From Natronincola peptidivorans (lineage in GTDB: Bacteria; Bacillota; Clostridia; Peptostreptococcales; Natronincolaceae): a DNA stretch of 64,000 bases. Made by a program: the position numbers and the translations under genes. Shown one piece after another: positions 52,006 through 60,287 of the stretch (positions within the stretch are counted from its first letter, which is position 1; each line of letters begins with the position of its first letter). The stretch spans positions 62,001 through 126,000 of the forward strand of contig NZ_FOHU01000006.1 in the NCBI RefSeq assembly GCF_900111615.1, written 5' to 3'. The notes under the pieces were generated by a model. The model had not been told where the DNA came from, searched no databases, and saw nothing but the letters and a program-made list of their open reading frames with translations.

Positions 52006-53094
52006 ATGGGGAAGCAGGTACAAATATCTCCCTATCAGTTTACCATCCTCCTGATTGGATTTATTATCGGTAGTACGGTGATTATCATTCCTGGCGTTCA
52101 GGCAAAGCAAGACGCTTGGCTTGCCTATATCCTGGGTTGGATGGGAGGCTTTCTTTTGTTTTCTATTTATCTTGTCCTCTATCAAAGACATCCTGGCAAA
52201 ACCTTGGTGGAAATCCATCAAATCCTGCTGGGAAAATGGTTGGGAAACACTCTTTCTATACTTTATATTTGGTATTTTCTCCATCTAGGAACTTTAGTTT
52301 TGAGAAATTTCACAGAATATACTATAACCATTAGCTTACCAGAAACCCCAATGTGGTTTATGGCAGTATTAAGCACCTCCATTGTTGCCTACTCTGTAAA
52401 AAGCGGCTTAGAGGTAACCAGTCGTATGGGTGAGTTGGTTGTTCCTTTCACCCTTGCTTTTAATCTAGGGGTTACTTTGCTGCTGACACCTCACATGGAA
52501 CTCAATAACCTGTTGCCTTTTTTAGAAAATGGCATGACCCCAGTTCTGGAGGCTTCTTTTTCCGTCCTGACTTTTCCCTTTGGAGAAACCGTAGTCTTTT
52601 TAATGATTTTTCCTTATGTAAATGAAGGGAAGGCACTTAAAAAAAGCTTTGTTACAGCCTTTTTACTAGCAGGAGCTTTGTTACTGCTGGCAAACTTTAG
52701 GGAGGTTATGGTTTTGGGTGGGTCCGGGATCGAAAGGAAAGTATTCCCTCCACACCTTACCACCAAAAGAATTCCCAACCTTAATTTAGACCCTCTAATC
52801 GGAGTTGTTTTTTATATTACTGGAGGAATTAAGATGTGTGTCTGCTATCTTGTAGCAGCCATGGGGCTAGCACAGCTGACAAAATCCAATGACCATCGGG
52901 TGTTTGTCTATCCTATAGGTGTGGTCATCATTGGTTCATCCATGTGGATTTACACCAATATTGCTGAAATGCTTCGATGGGCAATTGCGGTATGGCCCTA
53001 TTATTCTATTCCCTTTCAAATCATGATTCCTATCCTTTTACTAGTGATCAGCTTTATAAAGCAAATGAAAAAAACTACTAAAAGCTCCTCTTGA
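52006..53094 (+). CDS. GerB-family germination permease (B subunit)
   Basis: 362 residues with ten membrane helices, of the APC-like spore permease family: QISPYQFTILLIGFIIGSTV at the N-terminus, then FPFGETVVFLMIFPYVNEGK and KIHMVCYLVAAMGLA-like helices. The B subunit binds the germinant in the inner spore membrane. The ATG follows GAGGTGATG. The last codons overlap the terminator stem, closing the operon. Confidence 0.93.
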   Translation: MGKQVQISPYQFTILLIGFIIGSTVIIIPGVQAKQDAWLAYILGWMGGFLLFSIYLVLYQRHPGKTLVEIHQILLGKWLGNTLSILYIWYFLHLGTLVLRNFTEYTITISLPETPMWFMAVLSTSIVAYSVKSGLEVTSRMGELVVPFTLAFNLGVTLLLTPHMELNNLLPFLENGMTPVLEASFSVLTFPFGETVVFLMIFPYVNEGKALKKSFVTAFLLAGALLLLANFREVMVLGGSGIERKVFPPHLTTKRIPNLNLDPLIGVVFYITGGIKMCVCYLVAAMGLAQLTKSNDHRVFVYPIGVVIIGSSMWIYTNIAEMLRWAIAVWPYYSIPFQIMIPILLLVISFIKQMKKTTKSSS

Positions 53095-53118
53095 CAAATC
53101 ATATCAAGAAGAGCTTTT
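53080..53118. terminator. Terminator shared by the ger operon and tmk
   Basis: AAAAGCTCCTCTTGA pairs with TCAAGAAGAGCTTTT (one mismatch) around nine bases; the left arm contains the gerB stop. A and T tracts on both strands make it bidirectional. Confidence 0.9.
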
Positions 53119-53142
53119 CATATAGTATAGATTCGCTATAGT

Positions 53143-53784
53143 TTATATTGATTTTAAGGATATTTTCTCTATCAATTCTTTTAATATGACTTCTACCTCT
53201 TGTTTGATTTCTTCAATACCTTTATCAGCTTTTACTATTCTCATTCTTTCTGGATATTTTTTTGCTAAATCTAAGTAGGTGTTGTAGACGGTTCTATGAA
53301 ACTCTATTTTTTCTTGCTCTAATCGATCTATATCCTTTACATCAATCCGTTTTAAACTGGTTTCAGGAGAAATATCAAAGAACATGGTTAGATTTGGCTC
53401 CAATCTCTGGGTAGCAAAATCGTTGATGGCTTTTACTTCTTCCTGACCTAGCCTCCTGCCTCCACCTTGGTAGGCAATACTGGAATCCACAAACCGATCA
53501 CAAAGCACTACCTTTCCTTCTCTTAGAGCTGGAAGTATAAATTCCTTTACATGCTGTGCTCTGGCGGCAGCGTACAGTAATGCTTCTGTAGTATCCGCCA
53601 TTTCCTGGTGTTGTTTATCTAGAATAATCTCTCTGATTTTTTCCCCAATGATGGTGCCTCCCGGCTCTCGTGTAATCAACACCTCCAAACCCTTATCCTC
53701 TAGAAATCTTTTCATAAAATTTATTTGGGTGCTTTTTCCTGCTCCATCTAAGCCTTCAATTGATATAAATAAACCCTTCGTCAT
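53143..53784 (-). CDS. tmk: Thymidylate kinase
   Basis: 213 residues from the ATG at 53784 after GGGGTGGAGAG; an upstream ATG at 53820 would add residues the family lacks. Tmk phosphorylates dTMP to dTDP. The P-loop ISIEGLDGAGKSTQ, the DR(Y/F)-type motif LCDRFVDSSIAYQGGGR and the TREPGG motif are all intact. Gene order decarboxylase-tmk-darA-holB is that of B. subtilis. Confidence 0.96.
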   Translation of the reverse strand: MTKGLFISIEGLDGAGKSTQINFMKRFLEDKGLEVLITREPGGTIIGEKIREIILDKQHQEMADTTEALLYAAARAQHVKEFILPALREGKVVLCDRFVDSSIAYQGGGRRLGQEEVKAINDFATQRLEPNLTMFFDISPETSLKRIDVKDIDRLEQEKIEFHRTVYNTYLDLAKKYPERMRIVKADKGIEEIKQEVEVILKELIEKISLKSI

Positions 53785-53881
53785 CTCTCCACCCCATTCA
53801 TCCGTTATGCGTAGCTTCATTATTGTAAATCTGTACTTCTAAAACATATGTCTACTGTGCCCTATCTATATTGTATAGATT

Positions 53882-55324
53882 TTATTCGATAATTTCAATC
53901 CTTTCACAGCTTTGGTCCTTCAGTCCCGTTACCTCCATACCTCTTACCACCATCGTTTTCACATAGGTAACCATTTCCTCCTCTATGACTTCTCCTGGGA
54001 TTAATATCGGAATTCCAGGGGGATAAGGAATTAAGTATTCACCGCTGATATGTCCTATACTTTCCTTCAGCTTCACTTTTTTCTTTTTCTTATATAGGGC
54101 TTCCTTTGGTGTAAAAGCTCTCTTGGGTATAGCATAGGAAAAAAACGGCATTCCTCCTATTTCATCACTGCCCTTCTCTTTGGAAAGAGCTGCCATAGCT
54201 TCGTATAGCTTTTCAAAATCCTCTTTATCGTTACCAATGGAGGTCATTCCCAGCACACCATATAGATTGGACAGCTCCATCTGGATACCGAACTCTTTTC
54301 TTAGTCTGTTTTCCAGCTGATAGCCGTTGATTTTGTTCTGATACATACTCATCCATAGCCTAGTAGTATCCATAGACTTGATAAAGTGACTGCCAATCCT
54401 TTCACTACCTAAAACCGTGACTTTTGGAATGTTTTTCATTTTTTCTTTAAATGCTTCAATATTGTGAAGCAGCTCCTCCATCAGCAGTTTCCCATGATCT
54501 CTATAAATGGTTGTGGCCAAATCTAGGGAGGCCATTAGGATATAGGAGGGACTGGTGGTTTGATGTAATCGCAGCATAAACTTTAATTTTTCTCTGTCGA
54601 TTCTATTTCCCTGTACATGCAGCATAGAGCTTTGGGTAAAAGCTGGAAGGGTTTTGTGGATGCTTTGTACCACAGCATCTGCACCGCATTCTAGCGCTGT
54701 CATAGGCAGCTTATCACTTAATCCTAGATGGGCGCCGTGGGCTTCATCCACCAATAGCATTTTCCCATGCTGATGTACAATCTCTGCTATTCTTTTTAAA
54801 TCACTGGCAAGACCATGATAGGTTGGGTAAGTGATTACAACAGCCTTTGCATCTGGGTGCTCCTTCAGACTTCTTTCTACCTCTTCAGGAGAAATCCCTA
54901 AAGCGATTCCTTGTTGAAGATCCATTTCTGGATATAGATAAACAGGAGCTAAGTCTCCTAAAATCGTAATATTGATGACGGATTGGTGACAATTTCGTCC
55001 AACAATAATTTTATCCCCCGGGGAGGTAGCAGCCATCACCATGCTATAGATTCCTGAGGTGCTGCCGTTTACTAGAAAATAGGTTTCTTCGCTTTTAAAG
55101 GCTTCACTTGCTCTTTCTTGAGCTTTTTTTATAACTTCCTTTGCCTTATGTAGGTTATCTGTTCCAAGGATTTCTGTTGTATCAATATTGGTTAAACAGT
55201 CTTTAAAGTTTTTATAATTATATTTGTTGAATATTTTTCCATTTTTGTGTCCTGGCATATGAAAGGATATAAGTTTTTCATTTTGCAGTTGTAAAAGTCT
55301 GTCTAAAAGTGGAGTTTCTTTCAT
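53882..55324 (-). CDS. Orn/Lys/Arg decarboxylase family protein (YaaO position)
   Basis: 480 residues of the same PLP fold as the gene at 22176. It has LISFHMPGHKNGK, LVDEAHGAHLG, the PLP lysine in SIHKTLPAFTQSS, and PYPPGIPILIPGE. It lies between gin and tmk, the place of yaaO in B. subtilis, and is therefore the ancestral copy. Substrate (Arg, Lys or Orn) is not determined by what I can see. The start ATG follows AGGAGAATT. The two copies in this window are clearly diverged, not a recent duplication. Confidence 0.88.
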   Translation of the reverse strand: MKETPLLDRLLQLQNEKLISFHMPGHKNGKIFNKYNYKNFKDCLTNIDTTEILGTDNLHKAKEVIKKAQERASEAFKSEETYFLVNGSTSGIYSMVMAATSPGDKIIVGRNCHQSVINITILGDLAPVYLYPEMDLQQGIALGISPEEVERSLKEHPDAKAVVITYPTYHGLASDLKRIAEIVHQHGKMLLVDEAHGAHLGLSDKLPMTALECGADAVVQSIHKTLPAFTQSSMLHVQGNRIDREKLKFMLRLHQTTSPSYILMASLDLATTIYRDHGKLLMEELLHNIEAFKEKMKNIPKVTVLGSERIGSHFIKSMDTTRLWMSMYQNKINGYQLENRLRKEFGIQMELSNLYGVLGMTSIGNDKEDFEKLYEAMAALSKEKGSDEIGGMPFFSYAIPKRAFTPKEALYKKKKKVKLKESIGHISGEYLIPYPPGIPILIPGEVIEEEMVTYVKTMVVRGMEVTGLKDQSCERIEIIE

Positions 55325-55519
55325 AATTCTCCTCCTTTTTTTCTTTATAAACCCTCAGGTTCTTTGAAATTTATTTTCTTTTCTATGCTACTAGTATTCG
55401 ATAAAAACTCCCTTTTTTCCTTTAAGGTATAAAACTTTTATTATTTAGAAATACTAGTATTGTAGACCGTGTGTGTCTATAATAATTAGCCACAAAAATC
55501 ATTAAAGGTGGTGGCCTGT

Positions 55520-55693
55520 TTGAATGATAAAATAACTAATTTGCAAAAATTTGTAACAGCCTATCGTAACCGGAAATCGGATATGGAAATATCCACCATG
55601 TTAGATGTTTCTATTGATGAGGTAAAGAGCCAAAGAAAAGAAGTTCTTCGTAAGAATATGGAAAGAAAATTTAGAAAGCATTCAAACAAATAG
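55520..55693 (+). CDS. Small basic protein with a possible HTH, unknown function
   Basis: 57 residues starting at TTG 55520, eight bases after AAAGGTGG; GTG codons at 55508 and 55511 lie within that site. The sequence NRKSDMEISTMLDVSIDEV has the spacing of a helix-turn-helix and the C-terminus is highly basic (RKNMERKFRKHSNK). A good terminator follows 13 bases on. I do not recognise the family. It is divergent from the decarboxylase gene, with palindromic AATACTAGTATT at 55451-55462 in between. Confidence 0.6.
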   Translation: MNDKITNLQKFVTAYRNRKSDMEISTMLDVSIDEVKSQRKEVLRKNMERKFRKHSNK

Positions 55694-55705
55694 TTTTTAA
55701 CAAAT

Positions 55706-55737
55706 AAATAAAGGGACTGATTTTTGTCCCTTTATTT
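55706..55737. terminator. Bidirectional terminator between the small basic gene and gin
   Basis: AAATAAAGGGAC pairs perfectly with GTCCCTTTATTT around an eight-base loop. It ends both the plus-strand small gene and the minus-strand gin. Confidence 0.92.
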
Positions 55738-55753
55738 TCTTCATTATTATTCA

Positions 55754-55939
55754 TTAAACGATCTGTACGGATTGCTTCCAAATGTCTCTTATTTTTCTTT
55801 TATATGCTTCATATTTTAATTGGTTCATTGGAGTATATATCAGTTCTTTTTCACAACTTCTACATATGTACTGGTTCAACAAAACAATTCCTATACTGGT
55901 TTCGTTATTGCAAATACAGCATTTTAATTCTTCACTCAT
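55754..55939 (-). CDS. gin: Anti-sigma-G factor Gin (CsfB)
   Basis: 61 residues with the Gin zinc motif: CCICNNETSIGIVLLNQYIC followed by SC, a CxxC...CxxC pair, and a conserved YKRKIRDIWK C-terminus. Gin binds sigma-G (and in Bacillus sigma-E) and prevents its early or misplaced activity. The ATG at 55939 follows GGTGAG; a GTG at 55948 is possible. It precedes the decarboxylase gene on the same strand, as csfB does in the B. subtilis region. A sigma-F-like promoter lies at 55977-56007. Confidence 0.88.
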   Translation of the reverse strand: MSEELKCCICNNETSIGIVLLNQYICRSCEKELIYTPMNQLKYEAYKRKIRDIWKQSVQIV

Positions 55940-55976
55940 GAAACTCACCAGCCTTATTAAGATAATTAATTATTAT

Positions 55977-56007
55977 GATTGTAGCCTTCTACTAATTATT
56001 TTATTCA
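55977..56007 (-). promoter_or_regulatory. Sigma-F-like promoter of gin
   Basis: On the minus strand TGAATA (56002-56007), 15 bases, GGCTACAATC (55977-55986). The -10 fits the sigma-F pattern GGnnAnAnTA except at the last base. csfB is sigma-F-dependent in B. subtilis. Confidence 0.45.
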
Positions 56008-56059
56008 GCATACTAGTACATTGTTAATGGAATTCAGTAGAAAACCTGCAAAAAAAAAT

Positions 56060-56100
56060 AAAATAGTCTTTTTGTGATTTTATAGATTCAAGACTATTTT
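56060..56100 (-). terminator. Terminator of the small membrane gene at 56094
   Basis: AAAATAGTCTT pairs perfectly with AAGACTATTTT around a 19-base loop, followed on the minus strand by a run of nine T. The stem overlaps the stop codon. Confidence 0.85.
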
Positions 56101-56291
56101 ACCCTTCTAATTTTTTCATGATAATTTTCTCCAGCTATTTCTACACTGTTTTCATAAAGACCTTTTTCCCTCACCATAACTGTTCCTCTTCTTAGGTCTT
56201 CTCCAAGTTCCTTGATAAAGGTTAAAAATAATATAAAAATAGGAATTACAGTGATGCCTAAAAAGGCAATGCTTATAATATAATTATACAT
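56094..56291 (-). CDS. Small single-helix membrane protein, unknown function
   Basis: 65 residues: one N-terminal membrane helix (IISIAFLGITVIPIFILFLTFI), then a charged tail (KELGEDLRRGTVMVREKGLY). The ATG follows GAGGAGAAGAGAAA and a strong terminator follows. It lies directly upstream of gin. I do not recognise a family; in B. subtilis csfB is followed by xpaC, which is unrelated in length. It is likely expressed, given the ribosome site and terminator. Confidence 0.62.
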   Translation of the reverse strand: MYNYIISIAFLGITVIPIFILFLTFIKELGEDLRRGTVMVREKGLYENSVEIAGENYHEKIRRVK

Positions 56292-56469
56292 TTTCTCTTC
56301 TCCTCAAAAGTGGACTTATGGTATTTTTCGTCATCCTTTGTAGAAAATCCTTCTATTGATAAAATATTTCTTCATAAATTGATCTTCTGGTTTATTATTC
56401 TACATAGTTTTTCATAATCCTACTTTTGCTTGGTAGGAAATTTGTCCTAAAAAGAAAATGTATCTTTGT

Positions 56470-56745
56470 AAAAAGGATGTGTCTCCACATCCTTCAGACT
56501 GAAGACAAGGTATGAAACTTACTTACAAACCCGATTTTTATAGCTTAAGTAAATGATTAGCGAAGTTAAAATAAAAGAGCGTAAGATAATTAGATAAGAG
56601 TTTTCAACTGTTTGAGCGAAGCGAGTTTTGAAAACTCCTGATTATCTTTAAGCTCATTCCTGCCCTGGTCCTGAGCGGATTTACGTAGCTTTAAAAATGT
56701 TAGGGTTTGTCTACAAGCTAAAGGATGTGTTTCCACATCCTTTTA
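56470..56745. repeat. MITE-like long inverted repeat with three hairpins
   Basis: Each end carries a hairpin AAGGATGTG/CACATCCTT (56473-56494 and 56721-56742). Inward of these, ACAAACCC...ATTTTTA.AGCT...GTAAAT (about 56525-56560) reappears inverted at about 56674-56713. The centre is a 66-base hairpin with perfect arms AAGATAAT...GAGTTTTCAA and TTGAAAACTC...ATTATCTT (56583-56648). There is no ORF inside. This is the build of a non-autonomous element or a structured RNA. Confidence 0.75.
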
Positions 56746-56755
56746 GGCTACTCTC

Positions 56756-56908
56756 TTATTGATTTTTGTTTTGAAATGCCATTAAAAAGACCTTTTCTTG
56801 TCGATTACTATTAATTTCGTCCTCTATTGCCATGAGTTTTTTTAACTGCTCCTTAGATAAATCAGCATAGTTCATGTTCCCCATATCTTTGATAATCTCT
56901 TGATTCAT
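56756..56908 (-). CDS. 50-residue protein downstream side of the cbi block, unknown function
   Basis: A small ORF beginning MNQEIIKDMGNMNYADLSKE and ending MAFQNKNQ, likely all alpha-helical and acidic-to-neutral. It has a strong ribosome site (AAAAGGAGG, seven bases before the ATG), and begins 36 bases after the cbiJ stop on the same strand, so it could be the last gene of the cobalamin transcript. No zinc, membrane or DNA-binding motif is visible. I do not recognise it. Confidence 0.6.
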   Translation of the reverse strand: MNQEIIKDMGNMNYADLSKEQLKKLMAIEDEINSNRQEKVFLMAFQNKNQ

Positions 56909-56944
56909 GGGATACTGCCTCCTTTTATATTTCTTACCTTTTCA

Positions 56945-57715
56945 TTATTTTTCATAAAAAGAAGCTATTTTATTCACCAAGTTATCTAGATTATTATAGG
57001 TTTCTCCATAGGAAATAGACGGTCTTTTTAGTAGAATAACAGGGATTTTTAGTGCTTCTGCAGCAGCTATTTTTTCTCCGGTTCCTCCAGCACTACCGCT
57101 GTCCTTTGTTACCACGACGGAGGCACCATAGCTTTGAAACATTTGTTGATTAATTTCTTTGTTAAAGGGTCCCTTCATGGCAATAAGATTATCCGGGGTA
57201 AAACCATAGGCTTCACAGTTTTTTATGATTTCCCATAAAGGCAGGACTCTTGCCACCAGCCTATTAGCCTCTATTTTTTCTAGAAAGATTGGCAGTTGGT
57301 TGCTTCCTATGGTTAAAAATATTTTTCCATCAAAATCCTTTGCTAAATCTGCTGCATGATGAAAATCCTCTGCTATAAGAATACTCTCTGACTGATATTT
57401 CTCTTTTATTGTTTCCTGCCTTTCATAACGAAAATAAGACAGTGCTTTTTCTTTAGAAATCTCTAGTGCTAGTTTTGAAATGTTTTCTGCAAAGGGATGG
57501 GTAACATCCACAATCATGGTTATTTTTTTTTCTTCAATAAGGGCTGTCATTTTTTCTTTGTCCAGCTTATCCTCCAGCACCTCTACTGGCAAATCAATCT
57601 TCAATAGCTTTCCACCATAGGCTGTGGTTACCGTTGCCAATACCTGCAGCTGTTTTTTTGACAGCTTTTCTATTAACTCTCTTCCTTCGGAGGTTCCACA
57701 AAGTGCCAGAATCAT
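56945..57715 (-). CDS. cbiJ: Cobalt-precorrin-6A reductase
   Basis: 256 residues of the CbiJ/CobK family: ILALCGTSEGRELIEKL, DVTHPFAENISKLALEIS and VVTKDSGSAGGTGEKI (NADPH and substrate sites). It reduces cobalt-precorrin-6A to 6B in the anaerobic cobalamin route. The ATG overlaps the cbiH stop by four bases (ATGA). It is the last recognised enzyme of this block on the minus strand. Confidence 0.93.
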   Translation of the reverse strand: MILALCGTSEGRELIEKLSKKQLQVLATVTTAYGGKLLKIDLPVEVLEDKLDKEKMTALIEEKKITMIVDVTHPFAENISKLALEISKEKALSYFRYERQETIKEKYQSESILIAEDFHHAADLAKDFDGKIFLTIGSNQLPIFLEKIEANRLVARVLPLWEIIKNCEAYGFTPDNLIAMKGPFNKEINQQMFQSYGASVVVTKDSGSAGGTGEKIAAAEALKIPVILLKRPSISYGETYNNLDNLVNKIASFYEK

Positions 57716-58443
57716 AGCTGGTAGCCTCTTGGGGTAATGATTTTTCCGTTTTCTACAAAAGTATTGCTATTCCCGATGATCACCACCGTCAACATGTCAA
57801 TAGGATGCTGCAGCATTTCTTTAAGTGTGGTAACCACAGCTGCTTCTTCAGCTCTTTTTGCATTTCGGACAAGCCCTACTGGCGTCTCTTTTTCTCTATA
57901 GTGCAGCAATATTTCTCTAGCTTCCTCTATTTGTGTTACCCTTCCTTTGCTTTTGGGGTTATAGAGAGCTATAACAAAATCTCCTTCTGCTGCTAACTGG
58001 AGACGTTTTTTGATAACCTTCCAATCTGTCAATAGATCACTTAAGCTGATGACAGCAAAATCATGCATTAGTGGAGCTCCTAAAACTGCTGCTGCTGCAC
58101 TGACGGCAGTCACCCCTGGAATCACTTCAATCTCTACCTTGCTGTCTCTTTGTGTCTTTACCTCCAGCATAGCTCCTGCCATCCCATAGATCCCAGGATC
58201 TCCGCTGCTGACCAATGCAACAGCAGCCCCTTCCTCTGCAAAATCTAGGGCTAGATTGCATCTTTCTATTTCTCTTTTCATGCCACTGTCCACTACCTTT
58301 TTATCGGTTATAAGGTGGGAAATTAAATCTATGTAGGTTTTGTAGCCTATGATCACATCACTGGATATTATTGCTTCTCTGGCGGCAGGTGTCATATAGG
58401 CTTCATCACCTGGACCAATGCCTACCACAACGATTTTTTTCAT
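57712..58443 (-). CDS. cbiH: Cobalt-precorrin-3 C17-methyltransferase
   Basis: 243 residues with the tetrapyrrole methylase start KIVVVGIGPGDEAYMTPAAR and SGDPGIYGMAG. CbiH methylates C17 and drives ring contraction. The ending YNPKSKGRV...LLHYREKETPVGLVRNAKR is diagnostic of CbiH/CobJ. It lies 39 bases after cbiG and overlaps cbiJ by four. No ferredoxin fusion is present, unlike some longer CbiH60-type proteins. Confidence 0.94.
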   Translation of the reverse strand: MKKIVVVGIGPGDEAYMTPAAREAIISSDVIIGYKTYIDLISHLITDKKVVDSGMKREIERCNLALDFAEEGAAVALVSSGDPGIYGMAGAMLEVKTQRDSKVEIEVIPGVTAVSAAAAVLGAPLMHDFAVISLSDLLTDWKVIKKRLQLAAEGDFVIALYNPKSKGRVTQIEEAREILLHYREKETPVGLVRNAKRAEEAAVVTTLKEMLQHPIDMLTVVIIGNSNTFVENGKIITPRGYQL

Positions 58444-58482
58444 CCTTTGCCCTTCCTTTCTTTATGGATGTGTATTGCAAAA

Positions 58483-59529
58483 TTACAAGTCATTATTCTC
58501 TGCTATGGAAATGGTTACTCCTTGATTTTTCTGTTTCTTTAAAAGCATTTTCCCTCCCTGACTGCCTAGGTAGGCACAAGGTTCGCTGACTGCCCCCACT
58601 CCGATGGTTTCTTTTACAAAGGGAGAGCTGTCAAAAAGGGTTTCTATTTCTAATAGCTTTTCCCTCGAAAATATCTCTAGTGGTACCTCTAAGGCGATAG
58701 CCGTCTCCTTTAATCCTTTTTCTTCTGCTTTTATATCCACTGTGGTTATTTTTTTTATGCTTTCTATGCTTTTTTCTATCTTTTGTAAAGCTGTTTTTAT
58801 CTCTGTTAAAAGCACCTCTTTGGTTGTGTCCTTTCTACAGCCTATTCCTAAGACTAGATTCTGAGGATACAGCTGCAGCCAGTTTTCTTTTAGGTCTTCT
58901 ACGTCCTTGTTTCCAATATAGATGCCATAGGGTTCATGAGAAAGATCTGCTAAATTTTTTACTAGATGATACTGAGAGGGTAGCTCTATATTGATAGGAA
59001 TTTCTGAATAAACCCCGATTTTTTCATTGTTTACAATGGCTGCGGTTATTTTTTTTGCCATCTGCCAATCCTTGAGTCTACAGTTTAATCTTTGTGCCAG
59101 AGTATCTACTGCCATGGTATTTTGCACATCAGAGGCAGTGGTAATTACTGGGTTTCCTCCTACGATTGCGGCTATTTTTAAGGTGAATTCGTTAGCACCT
59201 CCCATATGTCCCGACAATAGACTGATGACATGCTGTCCCTTTTCATCCATTACCAGCACCCCAGGGTCCTGGCTTTTATGCTTTATATAGGGGGCAATAC
59301 ATCGAACCACAATGCCAGCCGCCATAATAAAAATTAAATAATCTACCTGAGAAAATATTTTCTTCACCACTGCTTTTAGATCTGGCTCTATAGGAAGGAC
59401 AGCTTCTTTTTCATAATCTTCATGATGAAATTTTGGCAGTACATACAGCTGAGCCTGTGGCAGCTGTTTCTTTATCTGCAGTCCCAGCTGCTTTCCTCCC
59501 TGTGTTACCGTTAAAATAGCTGTTTTCAT
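58483..59529 (-). CDS. cbiG: Cobalt-precorrin-5A hydrolase
   Basis: 348 residues in three parts: an N-terminal domain (TAILTVTQGGKQLGLQIKKQ), a middle part with SLLSGHMGGANEFTLKIA, and a C-terminal domain with LGIGCRKDTTKEVL. CbiG opens the delta-lactone of cobalt-precorrin-5A and releases acetaldehyde. The ATG overlaps the cbiF stop by four bases. It is a single protein, not fused to cbiH as in some Clostridia. Confidence 0.94.
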   Translation of the reverse strand: MKTAILTVTQGGKQLGLQIKKQLPQAQLYVLPKFHHEDYEKEAVLPIEPDLKAVVKKIFSQVDYLIFIMAAGIVVRCIAPYIKHKSQDPGVLVMDEKGQHVISLLSGHMGGANEFTLKIAAIVGGNPVITTASDVQNTMAVDTLAQRLNCRLKDWQMAKKITAAIVNNEKIGVYSEIPINIELPSQYHLVKNLADLSHEPYGIYIGNKDVEDLKENWLQLYPQNLVLGIGCRKDTTKEVLLTEIKTALQKIEKSIESIKKITTVDIKAEEKGLKETAIALEVPLEIFSREKLLEIETLFDSSPFVKETIGVGAVSEPCAYLGSQGGKMLLKKQKNQGVTISIAENNDL

Positions 59530-60287
59530 TTATTCTTTCCCTTTCTATATTCATGGGTGAAATTTTCATCATACAGCTTGGAGAGGGCATATTGGTTCCC
59601 TAGAAAATCCCCCACTAGGATTTGTGCAGTTTTTTTAATATCTGCTTCTTTTACCCTTTCTGCGATGTTTTTTAGGGTCCCCTCTACTATTTTTTCATCC
59701 TCCCAGGTGGCTTTTTGGACAACTGCTACTGGTGTTTCAGGAGGATAGCTGGTTATCAGCTGCTCTACCACCTTGTCTATCATTTGGACGGATAAAAAAA
59801 TTGCCATAGAGGCTTGGTGCTCCGCTAGAGAAGAAAGGCTCTCTTTAGGCGGCACAGGGGTTCTTCCTTCCATCCTTGTAAGGATCACGGTTTGTGATAC
59901 CTCTGGCAGGGTAAATTCTTTTTTTAGCTGAGCTGCCGAAGCCACAAAAGAGCTGACTCCAGGTATCACTTCATAATCTATAGACAGCTCTATTAATGCA
60001 TCCATTTGCTCTCTAATAGCCCCATAAATACTTGGATCCCCTGTATGGACCCTTGCAATAGTTTTTGCTTCTCTTGAAGCTTTTTTCATTACCTCTATTA
60101 CCTCCGTCAGGGTCATGGAGGCGCTGTTATAGACTGCTGCATTTTCTTTTCTATCGGCAATCACCTGTGGATTCACTAAGGAACCAGCATAGATAATGAC
60201 ATCTGCTTCTTGAATTTTTTTATGACCCTTTAAGGTGATTAGCTCTGGATCACCTGGTCCTGCTCCTATAAAATAAACCTTAGCCAC
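59526..60287 (-). CDS. cbiF: Cobalt-precorrin-4 C11-methyltransferase
   Basis: 253 residues: VYFIGAGPGDPELITLKG (SAM loop), HTGDPSIYGAIREQMDAL, and RMEGRTPVPPKESLSSLA, which mark CbiF/CobM. The enzyme methylates C11. The start is GTG after AAAGGAGGGAAGCTCC, overlapping the cbiL stop by eight bases, so the two are translated in tandem. Confidence 0.94.
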   Translation of the reverse strand: MAKVYFIGAGPGDPELITLKGHKKIQEADVIIYAGSLVNPQVIADRKENAAVYNSASMTLTEVIEVMKKASREAKTIARVHTGDPSIYGAIREQMDALIELSIDYEVIPGVSSFVASAAQLKKEFTLPEVSQTVILTRMEGRTPVPPKESLSSLAEHQASMAIFLSVQMIDKVVEQLITSYPPETPVAVVQKATWEDEKIVEGTLKNIAERVKEADIKKTAQILVGDFLGNQYALSKLYDENFTHEYRKGKNK

